Assembly: GCF_003149025.1 (NCBI RefSeq)
Contig: NZ_QGDV01000008.1
Coordinates: forward strand, 1 to 64,000
Reading direction: 5' to 3'
DNA from: Rathayibacter iranicus NCPPB 2253 = VKM Ac-1602
Lineage (GTDB): Bacteria; Actinomycetota; Actinomycetes; Actinomycetales; Microbacteriaceae
DNA: 64,000 bases
Shown: positions 35,984 to 44,135 of the stretch, in pieces
Numbering within the stretch: the stretch's first letter is position 1
How the letters are laid out: each line of letters starts with the position of its first letter
Notes under the pieces: model-generated
Seen by the model: only the letters and a program-made list of their open reading frames with translations
Database searches by the model: none
What the model was told of the DNA's origin: nothing
Translations under genes and position numbers: made by a program

Positions 35984-37056
35984 CGGTCGGGGTGTCCGGC
36001 GGTTTCGCGGAGTTCGCGGCCGTCGGCGATGTCCTCGGCGTGCTTCTTCGCCTTCTTCTCGCTGTGCCTGGTGTCGCGCGGCGGGAGCTGGATGTGCTCC
36101 TCGGCTGGGATGCCGGCCTGTAGCTGGCGGCCGCGCTCGAGTTCGGCGTCGAACTCGGCGCCAAAGAGAAGCGCGAGGTTCGTGATCCAAAGCCAGAGGA
36201 GGAAGACAATCACGCCGCCCAGGGCACCATAGGTCTTGTTGTAGTTGCCGAAGTTGGCGACGTAGAACGCAAAGCCGGCGGACGCGAGCGCCCACACGAC
36301 GAGTGCGAGGACCGAGCCCAAGCTGGTCCAGCGAAACTTCGGCTGCCGCACGTTGGGCGACCAGTGGTAGAGCACGGCAATGATCACTATCATGATCGCG
36401 ATCAGCACCGGCCACTTCACGATGCTCCAGACGGTCAGGGCGACGTCGCCCAGGCCAATCGCGTCGCCGATCGTTCGCGCGATCGGACCGCTGAGGACGA
36501 GGATGAGGCCCGAGGCCACGAGCAAGATGACGGTCACGAGGGTGACGCCGAGCATTGTCGGACGCAGCTTCCAGATCGGGCGCCCCTCGTCAATGTCATA
36601 GACGCGGTTCATGCCGCGGCCGAACGCGCCAACGTAGCCGGAGGCGGACCAGAGGGCGCCGAGGACACCGGTCATGAAGGCCAGGCCGGCGGCGGGCGTC
36701 GAGGTGAGTTCTTGGAGCGGTCCGCGGACGGTGTCGAGGACGTCGGCTGAGACAAAGCCGCCAAGCAGCTCCAGGACCGTGTCGGTCGTCGTTTCGGCCT
36801 GGCCGAAGAGGCCGAGAATCGAGACGATCGCGAGCAGCCCCGGGAACAGCGCGAGGACGGCGTAGTAGGTGAGGCCTGCGGCGATGTCGGTGCACTGGTC
36901 GGCGCCAAATTCGCGGAGGGTCTTCTTCAGGACGTAGCCCCAGGACCGCTTGGTGACGTCGGTCGGGTCATCCGGCTTGCGCGCGTCGTCGGGGTCCGGC
37001 GCGGTGCGCTCTCGCTGGGTGCTGGTCTGGGCCACGGTCGTTCTCAATCTGCTCAC
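35980..37056 (-). CDS. YihY/BrkB-family inner membrane protein
   Basis: A 358-residue membrane protein with about six helices and family features: the amphipathic start KRSWGYVLKKTLREFGADQCTDIAAGLTYYAVLALFPGLLAI, then GVLGALWSASGYVGAFGRGMNRVYD, RPIWKLR and GALGGVIVFLLWLWITNLALLFGAEFDAE (each only in part listed here as blocks). The C-terminus is charged and cytoplasmic. Function unknown. Starts at GTG 37056 or 37035 are both possible. It is coupled to the downstream DUF2382 gene. Confidence 0.87.
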   Translation of the reverse strand: MSRLRTTVAQTSTQRERTAPDPDDARKPDDPTDVTKRSWGYVLKKTLREFGADQCTDIAAGLTYYAVLALFPGLLAIVSILGLFGQAETTTDTVLELLGGFVSADVLDTVRGPLQELTSTPAAGLAFMTGVLGALWSASGYVGAFGRGMNRVYDIDEGRPIWKLRPTMLGVTLVTVILLVASGLILVLSGPIARTIGDAIGLGDVALTVWSIVKWPVLIAIMIVIIAVLYHWSPNVRQPKFRWTSLGSVLALVVWALASAGFAFYVANFGNYNKTYGALGGVIVFLLWLWITNLALLFGAEFDAELERGRQLQAGIPAEEHIQLPPRDTRHSEKKAKKHAEDIADGRELRETAGHPDR

Positions 37057-37086
37057 GCGGGAAACGCTGGGGGTAACAACGATGGC

Positions 37087-37123
37087 GCCGGTAGTAGGAG
37101 GCGGCGGGCCTCCTACTACCGGC
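37087..37123 (-). terminator. terminator after PRC-barrel gene
   Basis: A perfect 16-base inverted repeat (37087-37102 with 37108-37123) with a 5-base loop lies just past the stop of the leftward PRC-DUF2382 gene and upstream of the YihY-like gene. Confidence 0.75.
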
Positions 37124-37132
37124 AGAGGTTTG

Positions 37133-37921
37133 TCAGAGGCGGTCGCGGTCGCGGCGCGGGGTAACGCCGTCGTCCTCGACGTCGATCTCTTCGTGGCGGA
37201 CGTCCTCGGTTACCTGCTGCTGCTCGGTGATCGTCTCGGTGCCGAGCGCGACGCGCTCGACCGGGACCGTCTCCTTCGCGGTGACGACCCGCTCCTCACC
37301 CAGGACCACCTCGTGCTCCTCCTCGCTGAGCTCGGGACCCGAGGTCGCCGAGCCGACGTTCGTGTCGGTGATCGGCTCTCGGACGACGCGAACCTCATCG
37401 TGGCTGACAGGGACCGTGACCGTCTGCTGCTCGGTGACGATGTGCTTGCGCAGCCGCGCGCGGCCCGCCTCGACGCGCTGAGTACCGACGTGCAGCTGCT
37501 CCTCGGAGCGGGTCATCGCGTCGTCCGTGGTCGGACCGGACGTGTCGTGTCCGACACTCGTGTCGACGCCGGTAGTGCTGTCGGAGTAGCCGGCCGCGCG
37601 GTCGGCGGTGTCGGAGAGGTTGTAATAGCGGTACAGCTCCGCCTCCTCGTGCTCGGTGAGGGCCCCGTCGGCGTCGATGCGCGGGGCATCCTTCACGAAG
37701 GACTTGTCGTAGGCGACGCTCAGACGGTCCCCGTCGAGGGACGCGCCCTCAAGCGGGACGAACGACTCCGAGGTGCCGAAAAGGCCGGTCCTGACGGTCG
37801 CCCAGACCGGGGCGCCGGAGTCGTCGGCGAGGTAGACCTGCTCGACAGAGCCGATCTTGTCGCCGTCCGAGCCGTAGACGCTTGAGCCGTAGATGCTGTC
37901 GATGTTCGTGGTGTCGATCAT
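37133..37921 (-). CDS. PRC-barrel / DUF2382 protein A
   Basis: A 262-residue protein: N-terminal PRC barrel (residues 1-90; GSSVYGSDGDKIGSVEQVYL, WATVRTGLFGTSESFVPL), a variable linker, then DUF2382 (about 135-245; EEQLHVGTQRVEAGRARLRK, EEERVVTAKETVPVERVAL-like strands). It is a close paralog of the protein at 38453. PRC barrels mediate protein contacts; DUF2382 is stress-associated. The role is unknown. It ends at a strong terminator. Confidence 0.85.
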   Translation of the reverse strand: MIDTTNIDSIYGSSVYGSDGDKIGSVEQVYLADDSGAPVWATVRTGLFGTSESFVPLEGASLDGDRLSVAYDKSFVKDAPRIDADGALTEHEEAELYRYYNLSDTADRAAGYSDSTTGVDTSVGHDTSGPTTDDAMTRSEEQLHVGTQRVEAGRARLRKHIVTEQQTVTVPVSHDEVRVVREPITDTNVGSATSGPELSEEEHEVVLGEERVVTAKETVPVERVALGTETITEQQQVTEDVRHEEIDVEDDGVTPRRDRDRL

Positions 37922-38201
37922 GGGACTTCCTTTTTCTCGAAAGTGTCAGAGTCATCGAGAACGACCAGGAGAACCGCAGGGGGCGACGTGCTTGGCGGCT
38001 TCTCGAGGTGCATTGCTCGTCTCCGACGGTATGGCTGCTGAATGAAGAATGGAGGCCGGTTGACAGATCCCTGGAACGCGCGAGATCCTCCGCTGAACCC
38101 CGGAAAGGGGGCAGGAAGTGGGGCTCCGCCGACGAGGTGGCGCGGGCGCCGGGCTCGTCTGTCGCGGGCTGGAGGGATGATGGGGCTCTGCGCCCCTAGC
38201 G

Positions 38202-38405
38202 TCATTGAGGTCGGCTTCGGCGGAGAACAGTGTCGATAGCGTCCTGACGAGCGGCATGATTGCCGATGGGCATTTCGTCGGCGTCGAAGGCGGTGTAACA
38301 GCCACCGTCATACGTGACGTATCCGCGGACCCTGGCAGAGGCGTCGGCAATGATCCAGCTCGACTCACTCGTTGCGATGAGTTCGGTCGGGGATGTCGTG
38401 TCCAT
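38202..38405 (-). CDS. small hypothetical protein
   Basis: A 67-residue protein starts at an ATG with GGAG 6 bases upstream. It contains a compact hydrophilic segment, YVTYDGGCYTAFDADEMPIG, suggestive of a small beta domain. No family is recognised. It lies between two paralogous PRC-DUF2382 genes in the same direction, so a shared stress role is possible. Confidence 0.5.
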   Translation of the reverse strand: MDTTSPTELIATSESSWIIADASARVRGYVTYDGGCYTAFDADEMPIGNHAARQDAIDTVLRRSRPQ

Positions 38406-38452
38406 GGCGGGCTCCGGGTAATCGGTCCCACAGCTAGGGGACGCCGAGGGTG

Positions 38453-39268
38453 TCAGCGAGAGCGATGAGGGGCAGTCGACGGAGCCGTGGTGGGGTCGAT
38501 CAGTTCGATCTCCTCGTGGGCGATGTCCTCGCTCACGGTCCGCTGCTCGGTGACGGTCTCGGTGCCCAGCGCCACGCGCTCGACCGGGACTGTCTCCTTC
38601 GCGGTCACTATTCGCTCGGCGGAGAGGACGACCTCGTGCTCCTCTTCGCTGAGGTCGGGACCGGCCAGGGCGTCGCCGGCATTCGCATCGGTGATCGGCT
38701 CGCGGGTGACGACGACCTCCTCGTGGCGGACGGGGACAGTCGTGGTCACCTGCTCGGTGACGATGTGCTTGCGCAGACGGGCGCGTCCGGCCTCGACGCG
38801 CTCGGTGCCCACGTGTAGGCGCTCCTCGGAACGGGTCATCGCGTCGTCGGTGGTGGGGCCTGAGGTGTCATAGCCCTCGGTGCCGACAGCGTCTGCGGTC
38901 CGGTCGGCGTCCTGGTCGTAGAGGGGTTGCTCGGTCCGGGCGGGGCGGTCATCGCCGTCACCGTTGCCGTAATAGGAGTACAGCGCCTGCTCCTCGTCGG
39001 CGCGGAGTTCGCCGTCGTCAGCACTGCGCGGGGCGTCCTTGACGAACGTCTTCTCGTAGGCGAGGCGCACGACGCCGCCCTCGAACGAGGCATCCGAGAG
39101 CGGTGCGAACGACTCCGAGGAGCCGAACAGTCCCGTACGGACGGTGACCCAGCTGGGCTGCTGCGTGTCGTTGTCGATGTAGATCTGGCCGACGGTGCCG
39201 ATCTTCGTGTCGTCGCTGCCGCGCACCTCAGCGCCGATCAGGTCATTGATGATGCTGCTGTCGATCAT
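38453..39268 (-). CDS. PRC-barrel / DUF2382 protein B
   Basis: A 271-residue paralog of the protein at 37133, with the same order: PRC barrel (1-90; GAEVRGSDDTKIGTVGQIYI), a longer acidic linker and DUF2382 (about 145-250). Segments such as YDTSGPTTDDAMTRSEE and VEAGRARLRKHIVTEQ are nearly identical between the two, pointing to a fairly recent tandem duplication with the 67-residue gene between them. Confidence 0.85.
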   Translation of the reverse strand: MIDSSIINDLIGAEVRGSDDTKIGTVGQIYIDNDTQQPSWVTVRTGLFGSSESFAPLSDASFEGGVVRLAYEKTFVKDAPRSADDGELRADEEQALYSYYGNGDGDDRPARTEQPLYDQDADRTADAVGTEGYDTSGPTTDDAMTRSEERLHVGTERVEAGRARLRKHIVTEQVTTTVPVRHEEVVVTREPITDANAGDALAGPDLSEEEHEVVLSAERIVTAKETVPVERVALGTETVTEQRTVSEDIAHEEIELIDPTTAPSTAPHRSR

Positions 39269-39345
39269 GGTGTGCTCGCTTTCGTCCGGCAGGGGCCGGC
39301 GCTGGTCGGAGTGAAGGGATAGGTCGGAAGGAGCGGGAGAGCCCG

Positions 39346-39389
39346 CTCCACGGCGTCTCCACGAGTGGGGGAGTGGAGACGCCGTGGAG
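39346..39389 (-). terminator. perfect 17-bp hairpin terminator
   Basis: A 17-base inverted repeat (39346-39362 with 39373-39389) with a 10-base loop follows the end of the leftward membrane protein gene. Confidence 0.78.
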
Positions 39390-39409
39390 ACTCTGCGAGA
39401 AGCGGTCGG

Positions 39410-40117
39410 TTAGCGGTTGCTCGTCACAGCGGCGGTCGTACGCTCGCGACGCGAGAGGACGCTGCGAACTCCCAGCGCCCCACCGACGGAAGCGATGATC
39501 GCGCCGAGCAAGAGCCCGACAAAGGCGTACCAGGAGGCGGCCTGCGCGGTCTCGGCGGCGTCATCGGCAACCTGCTGCGCGTCAGTCAGCGCCTCGTCCG
39601 CCTTGTCCTGCGCATTCTGAACGTCCTCCTCGCTGACGGCGCCTTCTGCTTGGTCGGCGGCCTGGTTCAGGTCGGTTCCGGATGCGGCCTGCGAGGCGGA
39701 AGAGACGACGCCGCCGACGATGCCGCCGGCTGCGCCGAGGACACCGGCGCCGAGGCCAACGGCCAGGGCGAGGGCGACGACGAGCGAGGTGGCCCAGGTG
39801 AGGAAGCCGTGGAGAAGTCCGCTGCGCACAGCGAGCGCTCCCGCGACGAAGCCGCCCGCGACGAGGGCGAGAGCGAGAGCGATGATGCTCCAGATCCCGG
39901 CGCCGACGCCGGAGCCGCCGAGTCCGATGCCTGCTGAGACAAGCGAGAGGAGGATGGTCACGGCGAGGAAGGTGATGACGCCGGCGATCACCGAGCCCCA
40001 CGAGATGTTCGAGTCACGCCGACTGCGTTCGGTTCCGATCAGCGACTCCTGTGTGGTGTCGTCGTCTTTCGTCACCGAATGTGCTGTGGTGGTGCCGTTC
40101 GTGTAGTGGCTGGCCAT
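39410..40117 (-). CDS. multi-pass membrane protein with alanine-rich heptad loop
   Basis: A 235-residue protein with a polar N-terminus (1-38), two or three long hydrophobic helices up to about 145, an acidic alanine-rich stretch (about 150-195; DLNQAADQAEGAVSEEDVQN, ADEALTDAQQVADDAAE) likely to form a helix or coiled coil outside the membrane, then a final helix and basic tail. No family is certain. It is divergent from the TetR gene at 40290, which may control it, and has the same direction as the DUF2382 group. Confidence 0.75.
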   Translation of the reverse strand: MASHYTNGTTTAHSVTKDDDTTQESLIGTERSRRDSNISWGSVIAGVITFLAVTILLSLVSAGIGLGGSGVGAGIWSIIALALALVAGGFVAGALAVRSGLLHGFLTWATSLVVALALAVGLGAGVLGAAGGIVGGVVSSASQAASGTDLNQAADQAEGAVSEEDVQNAQDKADEALTDAQQVADDAAETAQAASWYAFVGLLLGAIIASVGGALGVRSVLSRRERTTAAVTSNR

Positions 40118-40168
40118 AACTGCCTTTCCTCGGGGCGGTGCCCGTCATCACGTGAGTCGTAGCGGTTG

Positions 40169-40181
40169 CTTACGACGTAAG
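40169..40181. promoter_or_regulatory. palindromic operator candidate for TetR regulator
   Basis: CTTACGACGTAAG is a palindrome with one central base, placed in the divergent region between the membrane protein gene and the TetR gene. TetR regulators commonly bind such sites next to their own gene. Confidence 0.4.
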
Positions 40182-40289
40182 TTGATAACAAGGTAACGGC
40201 GTACATTCGTCTACGCTGAAGAAGTTCGCGGTGGTTGACCCTCGCGCTTCTGCGCTGCTATTTGGGCGTCCCGGAGGAAGGCATCGTCG

Positions 40290-41006
40290 ATGGAAGAACA
40301 GGGCAAGTCGGGCAGGGGACGCTCTGGCGCACCCAAGCTGAGCCGCGCCCTGATTGTCGGCACCGCCCTTGAGCAGATCGACCGCCTCGGAGCCCAAGGG
40401 CTGTCGATGAGATCCCTTGCCCAGGAGCTCGGCGTGGAAGCCATGTCCCTGTATCGCTACGTGCACGGGAAGGAAGATCTGCTGGAGGGCGTCATCGCGA
40501 TGCTGATGGTGGACCTCACCGCGCGCCTAGCCGAAGCGACTGCGCAGCACTGGCAGGAGTTCCTGCAGACTGTCGCCCACGAGGTCCGCCGAATTGCAAC
40601 AGATCATCCCCGCGCATTCCCCCTCGTGGCGACCCGACATCCCGCTGCGCCCTGGCTGCGCCCGCCGCTGCGGAGCGTCGAGGTCGTCAACACCTTCCTC
40701 AGCACACTGACTGCTGACGGCTTCACCGACGAGCAAGCCGTCGGCGCCTACCGCTCATTTAGCAGCTTCCTGCTGGGGCAACTGCTCCTGCAGTCGGCAG
40801 TGCACGGAGCTGAGACGGGCCCGGCGGAGGACCCCCTCGATGAAGGCGGCGCCACCATTCCCCAGGGAGACGGCAACGTCTCGCTGGACGTCGCACCCGA
40901 GGTCCGCCGCCTTCGTACTCTCCTCAGCGAAGACCGCAGCGACGAAGAGTTCGAGATCTCCCTCGAAGCGCTCCTCGATCGCCTCGACACCGAGCTGTCG
41001 CAATAA
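40290..41006 (+). CDS. TetR-family regulator
   Basis: A 238-residue protein with a TetR helix-turn-helix (residues 16-62; LSRALIVGTALEQIDRLGAQ, LSMRSLAQELGVEAMSLYRYV) and a C-terminal domain like the TetR_C group seen in tetracycline-type repressors. GGAGGAAGG lies 9 bases before the ATG. It faces away from the membrane-protein/DUF2382 group and may regulate it; the effector is unknown. Confidence 0.87.
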   Translation: MEEQGKSGRGRSGAPKLSRALIVGTALEQIDRLGAQGLSMRSLAQELGVEAMSLYRYVHGKEDLLEGVIAMLMVDLTARLAEATAQHWQEFLQTVAHEVRRIATDHPRAFPLVATRHPAAPWLRPPLRSVEVVNTFLSTLTADGFTDEQAVGAYRSFSSFLLGQLLLQSAVHGAETGPAEDPLDEGGATIPQGDGNVSLDVAPEVRRLRTLLSEDRSDEEFEISLEALLDRLDTELSQ

Positions 41007-41064
41007 GGTCACGCGGTGGTGCTCGCTCACATCATCCGGTGCCACTCGTTCTTAAGAATGGCGC

Positions 41065-41646
41065 CTAGTCGGAAGCGGCTGAGGCCCACCAGATCGTGGT
41101 CTCGCCGTAGTCCTTTCTCCGCTCCCGCGCCAGGCCCGCGGGCCAGCGCGGCTCCGGGCTGCGCGAGCTGCGCTCGACCACGACGACCGCATCCTCGCGC
41201 AGCATCGGCATGATGCCGGCCAGGTCGGCGGCGAGGTCATCCTCACCGAGGTCGTAGGGCGGATCGAGGAACACCGTGTCGGTGTTCAGCGCCGGTGAGG
41301 AGTCGAGGAAGGAGCGGACGGAGCCGGTCACCACCTCGATCCGCGGCACGGGCCGTCTGTTCTTCGTGGCTGCCGTCGCGATTGCCCGAGCGTTCTCGTC
41401 GGCGGTGCGGGCGGCCTTCGGGTCGCGCTCGACCAGAACCACGGCGCTCGCGCCCCGGCTGGCCGACTCGAGACCGAGAGCGCCGGAGCCGGCGTAGAGG
41501 TCGACGACGGTCGCTCCATCAAGAGCGTCGCGCGCCTCGAGGGCCGAGAACACGGCCTCGCGCACGCGATCGCTGGTGGGGCGGGTGCCCGCGCGCGGAA
41601 CCCGGAGGGTGAGCGAGCCGGCGAATCCGGCGATGATCCTGGTCAC
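41065..41646 (-). CDS. rsmD: 16S rRNA (guanine966-N2)-methyltransferase
   Basis: A 193-residue class I methyltransferase: RIIAGFAGSLTLRVP at the start, GTRPTSDRVREAVFSALEAR, the SAM-binding VVDLYAGSGALGLE near 45-58, and the catalytic DPPYDLGE. It modifies G966 of 16S rRNA. The GTG at 41646 matches the family N-terminus; the long frame above it is not coding. Confidence 0.92.
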   Translation of the reverse strand: MTRIIAGFAGSLTLRVPRAGTRPTSDRVREAVFSALEARDALDGATVVDLYAGSGALGLESASRGASAVVLVERDPKAARTADENARAIATAATKNRRPVPRIEVVTGSVRSFLDSSPALNTDTVFLDPPYDLGEDDLAADLAGIMPMLREDAVVVVERSSRSPEPRWPAGLARERRKDYGETTIWWASAASD

Positions 41647-41818
41647 CGCACGAGCATAGGGCGGGGTGCCTCCCACGCAGCGAGATGGCCCGCTCTCGCC
41701 GGGACGCCGAAGTATACGTCGGCTTTCGCCAGTAATTCCGGCATCTCGACGCGGGCATGCGCGCCGAACTCGGGAAACCTGAGTCCTTTTCCCGCTGACA
41801 CTGCGAGAATCCATAGCT

Positions 41819-42850
41819 ATGACGTTTCTGGAAGACACCCGCTCCGCTGCCGGCCGCCGGGCGGTACCCGAGACGCCGCTCACCCGCGAGGAGTTCACGG
41901 CGCGCTGCGGCGCTGTCCTGAGGAACCTCACCCGCGTGATCGACGGAAAATCGGCCGAGGTCTCGATGGCGTTGACCGTGTTCCTGGCCGGCGGGCATCT
42001 CCTGATGGAGGACGTCCCCGGCACGGGCAAGACGGTGCTGGCGAAGTCGCTGGCCGCCTCCGTCGGCGGCAGTGTCGCGCGGATCCAGTTCACTCCTGAC
42101 CTGCTGCCCTCCGACGTCACTGGTGTCTCGGTCTATAACCAGGCGACCCGCGACTTTGAGTTCAAGCCGGGCCCGGTGTTCGCGAACATCCTGATCGGCG
42201 ACGAGATCAATCGCGCTTCGCCGAAGACGCAGTCAGCCCTGTTGGAGTGCATGGAGGAGCGGCAGGTCTCGGTCGACGGCGTTACCCACCGCCTCCCCAG
42301 CCCCTTCGCCGTGATCGCCACCCAGAATCCGGTCGAGATGGAGGGCACGTACAGCCTCCCCGAGGCGCAGCGCGACCGCTTCATGGCGCGTCTCTCGCTC
42401 GGCTACCCGGACGAGCGCGCCGAGCTCGAGATGATCCGCACGCGCGACGCGGCCAGCCCGCTCGATGATCTGCGTCCGGTGGTCGCGCTCGTCGAACTCG
42501 AGCGGATGATGGCCTACGTGCGCTCGATCTACGTCGCACCTCCCGTGCAGGAGTACGTCGTCGCGATCATGCAGGCGACCCGTATCGATCCTGAGCTGCG
42601 TCTGGGCGGGAGTCCGCGCGCCACACTGCAGCTCATCGCCGCTGCCAAGGCGCTCGCTGCGATCAACGACCGCGACTTCGTGGTCCCCGATGATGTAGAC
42701 GCCCTCGCAGTGCCGGTGCTCGGCCACCGCCTCCTGCCGGCCACCCGCCTCCCCGGCCGCTCCGGCGTCGGAGCGTCGCACTCGGTGACTGAGATCGTCC
42801 GGCGCATCGTCGCCGCCACCCCCGTCCCCTTCAGCGGCCGTGGCGACTGA
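41819..42850 (+). CDS. MoxR-family AAA+ ATPase
   Basis: A 343-residue MoxR ATPase: Walker A EDVPGTGKT near 60-68, FTPDLLPSDVTGVSVY, Walker B ILIGDEINRASPKTQSALLE near 122-141, sensor ATQNPVEMEGTYSLPEAQRD. MoxR proteins act as chaperones for neighbouring VWA or membrane proteins. It overlaps the DUF58 gene by 11 bases, forming the standard MoxR-DUF58-transglutaminase trio. Confidence 0.92.
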   Translation: MTFLEDTRSAAGRRAVPETPLTREEFTARCGAVLRNLTRVIDGKSAEVSMALTVFLAGGHLLMEDVPGTGKTVLAKSLAASVGGSVARIQFTPDLLPSDVTGVSVYNQATRDFEFKPGPVFANILIGDEINRASPKTQSALLECMEERQVSVDGVTHRLPSPFAVIATQNPVEMEGTYSLPEAQRDRFMARLSLGYPDERAELEMIRTRDAASPLDDLRPVVALVELERMMAYVRSIYVAPPVQEYVVAIMQATRIDPELRLGGSPRATLQLIAAAKALAAINDRDFVVPDDVDALAVPVLGHRLLPATRLPGRSGVGASHSVTEIVRRIVAATPVPFSGRGD

Positions 42851-44135
42851 GGCGCGCGAGACCGAGGCCCCGTCGGCCAGTCTCCGCGGCCTGCCCGCGC
42901 TTGCCGGGGTGGCGCTGACCCTGCGCGGCTGGGTGTTGGTGCTGCTTGGGCTCGCGGGCGTGGTCATCGCTCCGCTGGCCGAGTTCCGCGAGCTGCTGTT
43001 CCTCGGCCTCGTTCTGCTCGGCTTGCCGCTCGGAGCGCTCGTGTCGCTTGTCCTCTCGACGCCGTCCTTTCGTGTGCAGCGTCGATTCGCTCCGCAAACC
43101 GTCTCGGCGGGCGACATCGTCGAGGTCGATGTCGTGCTCGAGAACCGCGCGGGTGCTCTGCGTGCCGGCGCGAGCGCACAGGACCGCCTCGAGCGGATCG
43201 AGCGCGGCGCCGTCGTCGGTCGGGCTGTCGCGGAGGGCAAGTTCGCACTCCCGGCCGTCTCACCGCGGGGCAGAGTCCGTGCCCGGTATCGGCTTCCGGC
43301 GGAGCGGCGCGGGATCCACCGCATCGGTCCTCTCCGCCTGGTGCGCGGCGACGGGCTCGGCCTGGCTGTGCGCGAGAGCATCGTGGGAGCCGCGCAGCCG
43401 TTCGTCGTGACCCCGCGCGCGGTCCCGCTGCAGAGCGACGTGCTCGACGCGCGTGGCGCCGGGGGATCGAGCCCGGTCGCCCACGCGACGGCCGGAGCCG
43501 GCACCGACGATGTCATCCCGCGCGACTACCGTCCTGGCGACGCGATGCGGCGGGTGCACTGGCGCGCCAGTGCGCGCTCGGGTGAGCTGATGGTCCGCCA
43601 GGACGAGCAGAGCACTGACCCGCACGCCTGGATCCTGCTCGAGACGCGGGCGGAGCGGATCGCTGACCGACGAGGGGACGAGCGCCTGGAGTGGGCGGTC
43701 TCGATGACCGCGTCGCTGGCCGTGCACCTGCTCGAGCGCGGGTTCGAGACGCATCTTGTCGAGACCGGGGCGACGGAGGAGGGGGAGCACTCGGAGGACG
43801 AGCGCGAGGTAGCGCACGACGTCCTGCTGCGCCTCGCCGAGCTCGTGCCCTCGCAGGAGTCGGTTCCGGCCGTTCCGCGGGTCGTCGCCCAGATGCGCGA
43901 GGCGCAGGGAGTCCGTCCGGTGTTCGCGGTGCTCTCGCGTCTGCACGAGGAGGACCTCGACGCCCTTGCCACGCTCGCCACGCACGCTCGGCCGGCTATC
44001 GCATTTCTGGTGGGTGGAACCGCGGAGGAGGAGGGTGCTCTGGCTGCGCTCGGCTGGTACCCCGTCGTGGTCGATCCGGACAGTTCAGTGGAGGATGCGT
44101 GGGCGCAGGCCCTCGCTCTGCGGGTGGTCACGTGA
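42840..44135 (+). CDS. DUF58-domain membrane protein
   Basis: A 431-residue protein with two N-terminal membrane helices (about 20-70) and the DUF58 core: DDVIPRDYRPGDAMRRVHWRASARSGELMVRQDE near residues 221-254, then a VWA-like domain. It starts at a GTG inside the end of the MoxR gene and its TGA overlaps the next GTG by 4 bases. A partner of the MoxR ATPase, of unknown specific role. Confidence 0.88.
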   Translation: MATEARETEAPSASLRGLPALAGVALTLRGWVLVLLGLAGVVIAPLAEFRELLFLGLVLLGLPLGALVSLVLSTPSFRVQRRFAPQTVSAGDIVEVDVVLENRAGALRAGASAQDRLERIERGAVVGRAVAEGKFALPAVSPRGRVRARYRLPAERRGIHRIGPLRLVRGDGLGLAVRESIVGAAQPFVVTPRAVPLQSDVLDARGAGGSSPVAHATAGAGTDDVIPRDYRPGDAMRRVHWRASARSGELMVRQDEQSTDPHAWILLETRAERIADRRGDERLEWAVSMTASLAVHLLERGFETHLVETGATEEGEHSEDEREVAHDVLLRLAELVPSQESVPAVPRVVAQMREAQGVRPVFAVLSRLHEEDLDALATLATHARPAIAFLVGGTAEEEGALAALGWYPVVVDPDSSVEDAWAQALALRVVT

